Part shown: piece by piece, positions 35,186 through 43,975 of the stretch
How positions within the stretch are numbered: position 1 is the stretch's first letter
How the letters are laid out: each line of letters begins with the position of its first letter
Assembly: GCF_900105245.1 (NCBI RefSeq)
Contig: NZ_FNSZ01000001.1
Span: 7,314,001-7,378,000, forward strand
Reading direction: 5' to 3'
DNA from: Streptomyces sp. 1222.5
Lineage (GTDB): Bacteria > Actinomycetota > Actinomycetes > Streptomycetales > Streptomycetaceae
Length of the DNA: 64,000 bases
Translations under genes and position numbers: made by a program
The notes under the pieces: model-generated
What the model was told of the DNA's origin: nothing
Databases searched by the model: none
The model's input: the letters and a program-made list of their open reading frames with translations, nothing else

Positions 35186-35533
35186 TCAGCGGTGGCTGAG
35201 GACGTTGACCACCGTGCCGGCCGGGTCCCGTACGAAGAACCGGCGCACGCCCCACTCCTCGTCGGTCAGCGGATGCACGATCTCCGCGCCGCGCGCCACC
35301 ATCGCCGCGTACACGGCGTCGACGTCGCCGACCTCGATGCTCAGGTCGGGGACGACGGGGGCGGTGCGGTCCTCGCTCATCAGGCTCAGCTGCACGACCG
35401 GGTCGCCGGGGGAGGCGAGAGTGATGATCCAACCGTGGTTCATGACCTCCTCCAGCCCCAGGACGCCGTAGAACTCCGCGCTCTCCGGCAGCGCGGTCGT
35501 CCGGACGTTGGGAACGACACGGCGTACGTGCAT
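35186..35533 (-). CDS. Glyoxalase/VOC superfamily protein
   Basis: A 115-residue single-module VOC protein. It contains the two-beta-alpha-beta repeats of the fold: VVPNVRTTALPESAEFYGVL and LSIEVGDVDAVYAAMVARGA, ending GVRRFFVRDPAGTVVNVLSH, where the acidic and histidine metal ligands of active members would lie. Without a full set of ligands in view, activity is uncertain; it may be a binding protein or antibiotic-resistance relative. It stands between DUF779 and the permease gene, all on the same strand. Confidence 0.82.
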   Translation of the reverse strand: MHVRRVVPNVRTTALPESAEFYGVLGLEEVMNHGWIITLASPGDPVVQLSLMSEDRTAPVVPDLSIEVGDVDAVYAAMVARGAEIVHPLTDEEWGVRRFFVRDPAGTVVNVLSHR

Positions 35534-35574
35534 GACGCGGCTCCGATGGTCGGTCGGCTGTGCTGGACGGTCGG

Positions 35575-37026
35575 TCAGCCTAGTCCTCGTGCGCGGCGCA
35601 TCAGCGGCGCGTACACGTCGGCGGCCACGAGCAGGCCCGCCGGCAGGGCCAGATCGATGCCGCCCAGGGCCGCGGCCACGGGGCCGGTGTAGACGGTGTC
35701 GACGCAGACCGCGGAAGCCACCACGCCGGCCGCGAGGGCCAGCGCTCCGGACCGGTTGACGCCGCCGGTGTACCAGAAGGGGCCGGCGGGGGTCTCGTCG
35801 GCGAGGGCGGGGCCGTCGTAGCGGTTGCGGCGCAGCAGGATGTCGGTGGCGTACACCGCCGTGCTGGGGCCGAGCAGCACCACGGTCAGCTGGAGCACGT
35901 TCCCGACGGTGTCGAGGAAGTCGGAGACGAGCAGCGCGTACAGGGTGAGGGAGACCGACACGGCACCGTCGACGAGGACGCTGAGCGAGCGCCGGATGCG
36001 GATGCCGACGGCCTGCAGGGCGAGGCCGGCGCTGTAGGCGGTCAGCGCGTTGAGGGCGACGGTGCCGAGGACCAGGGCCAGCAGGAACACGGGCCGGAAC
36101 CAGCCGGGCAGCAGCCGTTGCAGCGAGGACTCGGGATCGCTCATGTCGACCGCGGTCGCGGCGAGCGCGCCGAGGCCGCACACCAGGACGCCGGGCAGGA
36201 AGCCGCCGAGCGCCGTCCAGCCGGCCACGGCCGTCGCCGGTGTGGTGCGGGGCAGATAGCGGGAGAAGTCGGCGCTCGTGGTGTACGACAGCGGGCCCGA
36301 GGCGATGAGGGCGACACCCGCCAGGACGGTGGCCCACAGATCCGTGCCGGTCAACGGCCGGTCCGGCACGTAGCCGAAGTCGGCGTGCCGTACCACCGCC
36401 ACGGCCACCACGGCGAAGACGGCCGTCAGGGCGAGGGTGATCGGGGCGTAGAGCCGGACGATCGCCAAGTGGCCGTAGACGCTGATCGCCAGCGTGACCG
36501 CGGCGATGAGCACCACGACGGCCGCCTTCACCGGGGTGGTCACCGGCAACCCGGTCCGGCCCACCAGGGAGAAGGCCGCGGTCGCGGCGGCGGCCAGGTT
36601 CAGCGCGAAGTAGCAGACGGAGATCATCCAGCCGGTCACCGCGTTGTTCACCCGGTTCCCGCGCACCCCGTACATCGTCCGCGTGATGACCTCGCTGGGG
36701 GCGCCCGCCGCCGGCCCCGGGATCGCGAGCAGGCCGGTGAGCAGCCAGAACAGATTGCCGACGACGATCACCGCCAGCGCCTGCCACAGGCTCAGCCCCA
36801 TCAGCACCAGCGCGCCGCCCACCACCAGGCTCAGGTAGTTGACGTTGGCGGCGGCCCACACGGAGAACAGCTCACGGGGGCGGCCCCGGCGTTCGGAGTC
36901 CGGGATGTGGTCGATGCCGTGGGCCTCGACGCCACCGGTCCGCCCGGCGCCCGGGGGAGCGGCGGCGGTCCCGTCGGCGGCCGTGCGCCGCGCGTCGGGA
37001 TGCGGGTCGGGGAGCGTGGACGCCAT
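35575..37026 (-). CDS. NCS1-family nucleobase/hydantoin/cation symporter
   Basis: A 483-residue membrane transporter with about twelve helices. The NCS1 region FSVWAAANVNYLSLVVGGAL in helix 1 and LSYTTSADFSRYLPRTTP after helix 6 match purine-cytosine permeases. Substrates in the family include cytosine, purines, allantoin and hydantoins. It is divergent from a TetR regulator across about 90 bases with two nested inverted repeats, and beyond that regulator lies an amidohydrolase, so import and hydrolysis of a cyclic nitrogen compound is a reasonable guess. Confidence 0.9.
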   Translation of the reverse strand: MASTLPDPHPDARRTAADGTAAAPPGAGRTGGVEAHGIDHIPDSERRGRPRELFSVWAAANVNYLSLVVGGALVLMGLSLWQALAVIVVGNLFWLLTGLLAIPGPAAGAPSEVITRTMYGVRGNRVNNAVTGWMISVCYFALNLAAAATAAFSLVGRTGLPVTTPVKAAVVVLIAAVTLAISVYGHLAIVRLYAPITLALTAVFAVVAVAVVRHADFGYVPDRPLTGTDLWATVLAGVALIASGPLSYTTSADFSRYLPRTTPATAVAGWTALGGFLPGVLVCGLGALAATAVDMSDPESSLQRLLPGWFRPVFLLALVLGTVALNALTAYSAGLALQAVGIRIRRSLSVLVDGAVSVSLTLYALLVSDFLDTVGNVLQLTVVLLGPSTAVYATDILLRRNRYDGPALADETPAGPFWYTGGVNRSGALALAAGVVASAVCVDTVYTGPVAAALGGIDLALPAGLLVAADVYAPLMRRARGLG

Positions 37027-37060
37027 GGGGCCCTCCGGGGCGGTGGGGTCGGCCTGGCCG

Positions 37061-37110
37061 CTTATTGAGCGCGTGACCAGTTGCTTATTGGTCGCACACT
37101 CAATAGCATC
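37061..37110. promoter_or_regulatory. Nested inverted repeats between permease and TetR genes
   Basis: CTTATTGAG near 37061 pairs with CTCAATAG near 37100, and inside them GACCA (37075-37079) pairs with TGGTC (37089-37093). The AT-rich motif TTATTG occurs twice. This is the expected operator zone for the TetR regulator acting on both divergent genes. Confidence 0.5.
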
Positions 37111-37116
37111 GTCGTC

Positions 37117-37752
37117 ATGTCGTCAAGCGTTCAGCGCAAGCGGATCCGCAAGGACCCGGCCGCCCGGCGGGCGGAGATCGTCGATGCGGCCGCCGCCGTC
37201 GCTCTGGCCGAGGGCCTGGAGTGCGTCACCCTGCGCCGGATCGGCGAGGAACTCGCCGTACGCCCCGGTCTGATCAGCCACTACTTCCCCTCGGCCGAGG
37301 ACCTCGTCGCGGAGGCCTTCGGCAGCGCAGCGACCGGCGAACTCGACCGTCTCCTCCCCGCCGTCCGCCCCGAGGGCAGCCCCACCCGGCACCTGTGCCG
37401 CTTCCTTGCCCGCACCTCGGGAGAGGCGTACGACGCCATCAGCCGGCTGTGGATCAACGCCCGCCACCTCAGCCGGTACCGGCCCGTGCTGCGCGACCGG
37501 GTGGAACAGCAGGAGGCCGCCTGGCGCGACCGGATCGACGAACTGATCCGGGACGGCGTGGCCGCGGGCGAGTTCGTCACGGACGACTCCCTGACGGCCA
37601 CCGTCCAGATCCTCGTGGTCCTCGACGGCCTCGGCGCGCACGCCAACACGGCGACGCCCCGGCGACCGCCCGCGGTCATGCGCATGGCCGTCACCACCGC
37701 CGAACGCGAACTCGGGCTGACACGCGGCGCGCTCGACCCGGGTGACGACTGA
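37117..37752 (+). CDS. TetR family transcriptional regulator
   Basis: A 211-residue regulator with the DNA-binding domain at residues ~14-58 (RRAEIVDAAAAVALAEGLEC, then VRPGLISHYFPSAEDLV) and a BetI-like C-terminal domain (ISRLWINARHLSRYRPVLRD). It faces the NCS1 permease gene, with symmetric motifs between them. The ATG at 37117 is chosen because it starts close to the helix-turn-helix and leaves the repeats outside the coding region; the ATG at 37081 would bury half of them. Likely a repressor of nucleobase-type transport. Confidence 0.88.
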   Translation: MSSSVQRKRIRKDPAARRAEIVDAAAAVALAEGLECVTLRRIGEELAVRPGLISHYFPSAEDLVAEAFGSAATGELDRLLPAVRPEGSPTRHLCRFLARTSGEAYDAISRLWINARHLSRYRPVLRDRVEQQEAAWRDRIDELIRDGVAAGEFVTDDSLTATVQILVVLDGLGAHANTATPRRPPAVMRMAVTTAERELGLTRGALDPGDD

Positions 37753-38010
37753 GCGCTGCCGGTGTTCCGGCGGGATCGTCCGCCTCCGGTTCGCACGGCG
37801 CGCGGGCGGGTGGCCTGCCCCTGCCGGTCCGGCTTCGGCCGGTCCCGTTCGTCCCTGGGCCGGCCTCCCGGCCGTCCTCGTCCTCGGGCGGCCGGCCCCT
37901 GAGCCATCCGCCCGGAACCCCGGTCGGCTCCGGTGACTCCGCGACGCCCACCGGGCCTTCTCATCCCATCCGCTCCATCCGTTTCCACCCCCCCGTCACC
38001 AAGGAGCCTC

Positions 38011-39690
38011 GTGCCCGCCGACCTCGTACTCCTCTCCGCCCGGCTGCTCGACTCCGGCACGGGCCGGTTCCACCCGCACACCGCGCTCGCGGCCGAGCAC
38101 GGGCGCATCAGCTTCCTCGGTGACGACCGGGAGGCCCGTGCCCTCGCGGGCCCCGGCAGCACGGTCGTGGACCTGCGTGGAGCGGTGGTCACGGCGGGCC
38201 TCACCGACGGGCACCTCCACCCGGTCTCCGGCGCCGAACGCACCATGGGGGCCGACCTGTCCGCATGCCGTGACCTGCCTGCCGTACGGACCGTGCTCGC
38301 CGAGGCCGCCCGGGGCCTGCGCCCCGGCGCCTGGCTGCGCGGCTGGGGCCTGGACCCCAACGCCTTCGGCACCGCCCCGGTCGGTCACGCGGCCCTCGCC
38401 CCCGTCCTCGACGGCATCCCCGCCCTCATCGACCTGTTCGACGCCCACTCGCTGATCGCCAGTGAACGGGCACTGGAACTGGCCGGCGTCGACGGGCCGC
38501 GCTCGTTCGCCCAGGGCTCGGAGATCGTCTGCGACGCGGGCGGCCGGCCCACGGGCCTGCTGCTGGAGGACGCTGCCTGCGAACTCGTCGAGGCCGTCGC
38601 CCCGCGGCCCACCGACGCCGAGATACGCGCCCGGACCGCACGGGTGCTCGGCGCCATGGCCGCGTCCGGACTCACCGGCGGCCACGCCATGGACGCGAAC
38701 GGGGACAGCCTCGCCGTCTACGCCGCGCTGGAGGCCGAGGACGCCCTGCCCCTGCGGCTGCGCGTCGCCCCCTGGTGCCGGCCCGACGCGGACGACGACA
38801 CCGTGGACGGTCTCGTCCGGGCGCAGGGCACCGGTGGCAGGCTGTGGCAGGTGGCCGGCGTGAAGCTGTTCATGGACGGCACCATCGACAACGGCACCGC
38901 CTGGCTGGAGAGCCCCGACTGCCACGGCGAGTCGGCCGCCGCCCACTGGCCCGACCCGCAGCGCTACACGGACGTGATCACGGCTCTTCATCGCGCCGGC
39001 GTGCCCACGGCCACCCACGCGATCGGCGACGCGGCGGTACGCCATGTCCTCGACTCCGTCGAGAAGGCACAGGCAGAAGCTCCGGGATCGGTGCGGGAGC
39101 CGGCGAAGGGGTCCGTACGAAGGCCAGCGCCGGGGTCGGCTACAGGTCCGGTACGCCACCGTGTCGAGCACATCGAGACCGTCCCCGACGACACCGTGCG
39201 ACGGTTCGCGCGGCTCGGAGTCGCCGCTTCCATGCAGCCCACCCACTGCTGCGAGTTCACGCGCGCCGATCACACCGACAACTGGTCGCGCCGACTCGGC
39301 GAGGAGCGCGCCGATCGCGCGTTCCGCTGCCGTGACCTGTGGGAAGCCGGCGCACGGGTCGTCCTCGGATCGGACTGGCCCATCGCGCCGTACCCGCCGC
39401 TCCAGGTCATGGCCGGCGCCCGGCACCGCCGCCCCGCCGACCTCTCTCTGCCCCCGCACGGCCCCGGCCAGGCCCTCACGCCACTCCAGGCGCTCCAGGG
39501 AATGACGGTCAACGCCGCCTGGGCCGCGGGAGAGGAAGACCACGCGGGCCGGCTCTCCGTCGGCCGGCGCGCCGATCTGACGGTCCTGGCCGAGGACCCG
39601 CTCGCCGTGCCCGACACCGACCTCTCGGCGCTCCCCGTCCTGCTCACCGTGGTGGGAGGACGGACGACTCACCGGGCGGCGGATCTGTGA
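38011..39690 (+). CDS. Amidohydrolase family 3 (YtcJ-like) metal-dependent hydrolase
   Basis: A 559-residue TIM-barrel hydrolase. Metal-binding motifs include GLTDGHLHPVSGAERT (HxH), GVKLFMDGTIDNGTAW, THAIGDAAV, VEHIETVPDD and the aspartate in LGSDWPIAPYPPL; it ends with the usual GRRADLTVLAEDPL. A low-complexity stretch (GSVREPAKGSVRRPAPGSAT, roughly residues 360-380) interrupts the barrel and may be a surface loop. The GTG at 38011 follows AAGGAGCCTC at proper distance. Substrate unknown; context suggests a cyclic amide. Confidence 0.87.
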   Translation: MPADLVLLSARLLDSGTGRFHPHTALAAEHGRISFLGDDREARALAGPGSTVVDLRGAVVTAGLTDGHLHPVSGAERTMGADLSACRDLPAVRTVLAEAARGLRPGAWLRGWGLDPNAFGTAPVGHAALAPVLDGIPALIDLFDAHSLIASERALELAGVDGPRSFAQGSEIVCDAGGRPTGLLLEDAACELVEAVAPRPTDAEIRARTARVLGAMAASGLTGGHAMDANGDSLAVYAALEAEDALPLRLRVAPWCRPDADDDTVDGLVRAQGTGGRLWQVAGVKLFMDGTIDNGTAWLESPDCHGESAAAHWPDPQRYTDVITALHRAGVPTATHAIGDAAVRHVLDSVEKAQAEAPGSVREPAKGSVRRPAPGSATGPVRHRVEHIETVPDDTVRRFARLGVAASMQPTHCCEFTRADHTDNWSRRLGEERADRAFRCRDLWEAGARVVLGSDWPIAPYPPLQVMAGARHRRPADLSLPPHGPGQALTPLQALQGMTVNAAWAAGEEDHAGRLSVGRRADLTVLAEDPLAVPDTDLSALPVLLTVVGGRTTHRAADL

Positions 39691-39837
39691 CCGGTGCCGG
39701 AGGGCACGGCACGACAGGACACCGTGCTGTGCGTTCCGGCGTCCGCCGGGTGTCCTCTCCGTCGTCCCAGCCGGCTCCTTCGACAGCACGGCTCGGCCGG
39801 CGGCGGGTTCGGCGGCGCCCCTGAGCGTCCGGCCCGG

Positions 39838-40524
39838 TCAGGGCCGCCTGCGGCGGCGCTCGCGGCGGGTACGCCCGGCCTCGAGCAGCAGCGGCAGCAT
39901 CGACAGGGCGACGACCACGGCGACCAGCGGCAGCAGATACTCGTCGAGGTGCGGGAAGGAGGCGCCCAGGGTGTACCCGGCGAGTATCAGGGTCTGCGAC
40001 CAGAGCACACCGCCCACGGTCTGCCAGACCGTGAAGGGCCGCCTGGGCACCCCGAGCGCACCGGCGACCGGGTGCAGGACCGTCCGCAGCAGCGGCACGA
40101 ACCGGCCGATCACCAGCGCCTTGCCGTAGCCGTACCGGGCGAGCAGGTCCTCCGCCCGCGCCACCGCGCCCTTCACACGCCGGTTGGACGTGCGGCTCAG
40201 AAGCCTTCGCCCGCCGTGGCTCCCGATCAGATAGCCCACCTCGCCACCGGCCACCGCGCCGACCGCCCCGCACAGCAGGACCTGCCACAACTCCAGCCGG
40301 GGGTCCTGCTGAGCACTGCCGGCGCACAGCACACCGGCCGGGAACAGCAGCGTGTCACCGGGCAGGAAGAAGCCGACGACCAGCAGACCCGACTCGGCGA
40401 AGATCACGACGAGGAGCCCGAGCGCCCCGAAGGCAGCCAGCACCGAGGCGCTGTCCATCGGGTTGACGGCTGTCACCGCCATCGCCTCCAGGCCGTCCTC
40501 GTCCGTCGCTCTCCCTCCCAGCAT
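39838..40524 (-). CDS. DedA (SNARE-associated) family membrane protein
   Basis: A 228-residue protein with four to five helices. Family motifs are ESGLLVVGFFLPGDTLLFPA, GGEVGYLIGSHGGRR and VIGRFVPLLRTVLHPVAGAL, the last including the conserved arginines. DedA proteins are thought to move polyprenyl or glycerophospholipids across the membrane. The start is unsure: the ATG at 40524 abuts AGGAG, and the ATG at 40482 has GGAGG two bases away. It is the last ordinary gene before the accessory island, and short tandem repeats lie just upstream. Confidence 0.85.
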   Translation of the reverse strand: MLGGRATDEDGLEAMAVTAVNPMDSASVLAAFGALGLLVVIFAESGLLVVGFFLPGDTLLFPAGVLCAGSAQQDPRLELWQVLLCGAVGAVAGGEVGYLIGSHGGRRLLSRTSNRRVKGAVARAEDLLARYGYGKALVIGRFVPLLRTVLHPVAGALGVPRRPFTVWQTVGGVLWSQTLILAGYTLGASFPHLDEYLLPLVAVVVALSMLPLLLEAGRTRRERRRRRP

Positions 40525-40555
40525 CTCCTGTCACCCCGGCGCAGGCGCTTGCGGC

Positions 40556-40625
40556 GGCCACATCAAGCGCCGGGGCCACCTCAAGCGCCGGAACCACCTC
40601 AAGCTCCGCGGCCGGCTCAAGAGGG
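40556..40625. repeat. 18-bp tandem repeats at the island edge
   Basis: About 3.5 copies of ACCTCAAGCGCCGGGGCC-like units run between the DedA start and the first aldehyde dehydrogenase tail copy. They are followed by a hairpin (AGGGCGCCCGCCGGGC with GCCCGGTCGGACGCCCTTT) that is matched at 56.6 kb. Confidence 0.6.
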
Positions 40626-40704
40626 CGCCCGCCGGGCACCTGGCCCGGTCGGACGCCCTTTCGTTGTTCGGCCTGCGCATCCGTCCGTATATCCGTCGGA
40701 CGGA

Positions 40705-40770
40705 TCTAGAAGAAGCCGTGCTTCTTCGCCGAGTACGACACCAGCAGGTTCTTCGTCTGCTGGTGGTACA
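40705..40770 (-). repeat. Aldehyde dehydrogenase 3'-end copy 1 (type A), left boundary of island
   Basis: TCTAGAAGAAGCCGTGCTTC and the following bases encode, on the minus strand, YHQQTKNLLVSYSAKKHGFF and a TAG stop, nearly the last 20 codons of the aldehyde dehydrogenase at 60.4-62.0 kb. The copy is in the same orientation. It has no upstream gene body. The hairpin before it (40630-40680) resembles the one before copy 3 at 56.65 kb, so copies 1 and 3 share their downstream flank. Interpreted as the displaced original gene end, an att-like site. Confidence 0.85.
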
Positions 40771-41315
40771 GCATTCGCGTAGCCCTGAGCAGTGCGAATG
40801 CTGGTTTGACGGTAAGCTGTGGGGTTCTGGCCCGGATAGGGTCCGGATCTTGGTCAGACGCTGGGCGAGGCGCGGGCTGTACAGGGCCGGTGAGATCCTG
40901 ACGGGCCGGGGATGTATTGGCGTGGGGCCATGATCTGAAGCGGGCCGTCGCACGCACCGGCGGCCGGCGGTCGTAGCGAGTTCGAGATGCCGGGCCTCTT
41001 CGACAGCCCGCTCGCGGCATCCACGCGGTGGTGTTCCGCGCGCCGACGCGCTCGGCGCCAGTGCGTCGGCGCCGTTCCTCGACCCGGTGGGCAGTAGCAC
41101 CATCTGGCCCGCGGCATTCGAGGCGCCGTTTCGTCCTCGCCCGACGGGCGAGGCCACGCGCGGCGCGGAGCGGACACGGACAAGCTGCCCGGACCGGTGG
41201 ACGCCGAGCGCACAGGGGTCCCTCCCGAGTGTGCTCGACACGGGCCCGCGCACACTCTTCCGAGCTGACAGTCCGCTGAGTTGAGCGTTGTGCCGGGAAG
41301 TCGGCGCCCAGGGCT
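40771..41315. other. Region without a supported gene, hairpin at its left edge
   Basis: GCATTCGC (40771-40778) pairs with GCGAATGC (40794-40801), directly adjoining tail copy 1. The remaining 500 bases show no gene with motif or codon bias on either strand. Confidence 0.5.
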
Positions 41316-42078
41316 TCATGCGCCGGGCTTTGCGCGGGAAGGGGGTGTCGGCGTTGCACGGATCTGCCGGGTGTCGAACGTGCCTGCGGGGATGTTCCGG
41401 GCCGGCTGGGACGGTTTGAGGTTGTGCGCGCGGGCGTAGGCGCGCAGTGTGCCGAAGGCTTCGTCGACGCCCAGGTGCCAGCGTTCGGCGAGGACGCCTT
41501 TGACCTGCTCGATGACGATGCGGTTTGAGGGCGTATTGGAGCTGGTCGCGTTCGGCTTCGGCGTGGGACAGGGTGCGTTGCTGGAGGATCGCGATCGTCG
41601 CGACGTCGGCCAGGGCCTGGGCGAGAGCGAGGTCTTCGGGGCTGAGGGGCCCGGGGGCGGTGTGGAACAAGGCGAGGGTGCCGATGAACCGGCCGCGCAG
41701 CCGCAGCGCCAGGACGTTGGTGGCCACGAATCCTGTTTCCCGGGCACCGCGGGTGAATTGTGGCCAGTTGACGGTGGCCTGCGGGTCGGTGAGGTCGATG
41801 TCGGTGCGCGCCTGGCCGCTGCGGTAGCACTCGACGCAGGGGCCCTGGTCGTACTGGAGGGCGAACAGCTCCAGCAGCCGGGTGTGTTCGTCGGAGGCTG
41901 CGAGGACGTGCAGGACGTCGTCCTTGTCCGCGAGCAGGATGCCGACGGCCGCCACGTCCAGGAGTTCCACGCAGCGCACGGACAGCCGTTGCAGCAAGTC
42001 GATGACGTCGAAGTCGGCCACCAGGGAGTCGGCGACTTCGACGAAGACCTCGGTGACGTGCTGTTCACGGGGGGTCAG
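41316..42078 (-). pseudogene. GAF-ANTAR antiterminator regulator, frameshifted
   Basis: The GAF domain is intact in one frame: FDVIDLLQRLSVRCVELLDV, AASDEHTRLLELFALQYDQG, GFVATNVLALRLRGRFIGTL. The RNA-binding ANTAR domain continues in another frame as NRIVIEQVKGVLAERWHLGV then DEAFGTLRAYARAHNL. The shift lies at about 41520, in CTCAAACCGC. No normal start exists: the ATG at 42083 meets a stop after one codon, and the frame of the GAF domain reaches back to a CTG near 42078. Such proteins bind RNA hairpins to prevent termination. It looks inactivated unless sequencing errors explain the shift. Confidence 0.75.
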
Positions 42079-42082
42079 GGCA

Positions 42083-42810
42083 TCAGTCCTTGTCTTCTGA
42101 GGCGGGCGGGAAGAAGTCGGTGCCGGGGGCCAGTCGAAGGCGTCTGGCCACGATGTCGTGAGCGGTGTCGGTGAGAGTGCGCCCGCTGCCGTAGGCGTGG
42201 GCGCGCAGGCGCAGCAGGGCGTCGGCCAGGGGGACGGCGAGCTGGACGCTGACCATTTCCGGTCGCCTGGCGGACGACGGCCTGCAGCAGGGGCGGCCCG
42301 TCCGACTCGTCGGGTGGCAGTATCGCGGGAGAGCCGCGGTCCATCAGGTGCATCGTCAGTACGAACGTCAGAGCCGGGGCGTCATCGCTGCCCTTGCGTC
42401 AGTTGGCCGGGCGCACGCCGTACGAGGCTGAGGACGCCCAGGACGATCGCGCCGATCCGCAGGGGGAAGCAGAACACCGCCCGCGCCGCCTGGTCCGGCA
42501 CCTCCCTGATCGGTGCGGGCCACCGGTCGCGGCGCACGCGTGCCAGATCCGGTACCCGCACCGTGGTGCCGACGGCCAGACAGTCCACCCCCGGGCCCTC
42601 GCCGAGGGTCGCCTGCAGATCCTCGAAGCCGCGGGAGGCGCCGTCGGAGGCCCGCAGGGTCTCACCGCGGTCCGGTCCGGAAGTGAGAGAGACGGTGACG
42701 CCGTCCACGCCCAGTGCGGCGACACCGGCGGCGGCGATGTCGCCGCCGCGGCCGGCCGGGTCGCGTTCCTGGAGCAGGCTGAGGAGCCCGGCCATGCGGT
42801 CACTGATCAC
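42083..42810 (-). pseudogene. GAF-ANTAR regulator, two frameshifts
   Basis: The N-terminal GAF part reads well (SDRMAGLLSLLQERDP, FEDLQATLGEGPGVDCLAVG, AVFCFPLRIGAIVLGVLSLV). After GQLTQGQR the frame changes near 42382 to DDAPALTFVLTMHLMDRGSP and AVVRQAT. It then changes again near 42255 to MVSVQLAVPLADALLRLRAH and the ANTAR end DTAHDIVARRLRL. Both shifts are single-base. Start ATG at 42810 overlaps the end of the STAS gene, so these were one operon. The stop lies at the border of the next ANTAR pseudogene. Confidence 0.78.
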
Positions 42811-43195
42811 CAGAGGCCGCCGGCGGCCCCGGCACGGGGGACATCGGCGCGAAGTCTTCCGGGCGGTAGGGAGGCTCGGCCTGGTCGGCGTCGAGCAAGG
42901 CTGCGGTGCCGGTGAGGTCGAACACCCGGCGGACAGCGGGCGTCAGGTGGCGAAGCCGCAGTCGGCGGCCGCTCGCGTCCGCGCTCAGGGCGGCGGCGAG
43001 GAAGACGTTCAGGCCGCTGGCGTCACAGAAACTGACGTCGGCCAGTTCGATGTCCACGTCGCCGGTCTCCCGGCTGAAGTAGTCATCGACGGCAGCACCC
43101 ACAGCGGGAGCGGTGTCCGCGTCGATCTCACCCGCCAGGAAGACGGTCGCGCGACCGTCGCGCCGGTAGAGAGTCATCGCACGTACGCCGGTCAT
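42800..43195 (-). CDS. STAS-domain anti-sigma factor antagonist
   Basis: A 131-residue SpoIIAA/RsbV-like protein. The STAS core runs TLYRRDGRATVFLAGEIDAD, then IELADVSFCDASGLNVFLAA, where the serine of DASGL is the phosphorylation site; LRLRHLTPAVRRVFDLTGTA follows. The unphosphorylated form binds an anti-sigma kinase and frees a sigma factor. The ATG at 43195 is chosen as it starts right before the domain. Its gene overlaps the next GAF-ANTAR gene, a usual pairing in Streptomyces stress modules. It remains intact although its partners are broken. Confidence 0.88.
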   Translation of the reverse strand: MTGVRAMTLYRRDGRATVFLAGEIDADTAPAVGAAVDDYFSRETGDVDIELADVSFCDASGLNVFLAAALSADASGRRLRLRHLTPAVRRVFDLTGTAALLDADQAEPPYRPEDFAPMSPVPGPPAASGDQ

Positions 43196-43618
43196 GACGC
43201 CTCGCTTCCCGTACGACCTGCCCGCCTGCGGACTTGTGCCCTGCGGCATGCTCGTGCGGACGGGTGCGCCGTACATGATGCTGCCGGTACCGGGCGGTGC
43301 CCGGAGGTGCACAGGGGCGGAAGGAGGTGCGCCTCCGCCGCCGGTGAGCAGTGCCTGCTTCGAATCGGCCACGCCGGGGTCCAGGACGCACCTCGTGGAT
43401 TACGCCCGACCGCCCTTGCCGTGTATGGATGGGTGGGACACGTTCCTGGAGTGCGGGGAAGAGACGCAATGTCTCCGCGGCCCAGGCCCGACTGGCCCGG
43501 GCCGCCCTTGCGGAGCGACAGTGAGCCGTCGACGGCCCGGAGGACGGGAGGGACGAGGGCGCGGACCCGGCGCGCACTCGGTGCGTACCTCGGGGGCAGC
43601 CATCCTGCCTGGAGGCGG
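43196..43618. other. Intergenic region in the ANTAR module
   Basis: About 420 bases upstream of the STAS gene. Long open frames occur on both strands but show no motif, ribosome site or plausible composition. The promoter of the STAS-ANTAR genes should lie near 43200-43300. Confidence 0.4.
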
Positions 43619-43975
43619 TCAGCGGCGTGCCAGTTGCCGTTCCCCGGCGGTGCCGGGCTGGTAGGGCAGCCCGTAATGCTTGAAGATCGCTTCCTCTTGA
43701 TCAGCGGGCAGGACGTCGTCCATGCCGATCGAAGGGGCCTGCGCCACCAGCGCTTTGGCGTAACTGATCTTGAGGTAGTCCGGTCCGGTGATCGCGTCGT
43801 CGAGGGGTACGAAGACCAGACGGTGCCGGGTGGGCAGTCCGGTCCGTACCGTGGCCATGGCCGGCTCATCGGTGCTGGTGTCCACGTAGACCGCCTCGAG
43901 GACACCTACCTTGCGAGACTCGGCGTCGACGACATCGCGTTCGCGCCATTCCCGGACGTCGGCTGCGTGAATCAT
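43619..43975 (-). CDS. PRC-barrel domain protein
   Basis: A 118-residue protein with one PRC barrel: REWRERDVVDAESRKVGVLE, AVYVDTSTDEPAMATVRTGL, RHRLVFVPLDDAITGPDYLK. A short acidic helix (LPADQEEAIFKHYGLPYQPG) follows. PRC barrels in actinobacteria are found in stress proteins and RNA-processing or photosystem factors; function is unknown for this stand-alone form. The gene overlaps the degraded ANTAR gene upstream by four bases, so they were probably co-transcribed. Confidence 0.83.
   Translation of the reverse strand: MIHAADVREWRERDVVDAESRKVGVLEAVYVDTSTDEPAMATVRTGLPTRHRLVFVPLDDAITGPDYLKISYAKALVAQAPSIGMDDVLPADQEEAIFKHYGLPYQPGTAGERQLARR

Noticed and set aside
40531..41315. Continuation of the GAF protein frame to the tail copy at 40.7 kb
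   Set aside because: Sequence after the GAF domain is an out-of-frame reading of the ANTAR domain and of non-coding DNA; ending in the tail copy is coincidental.
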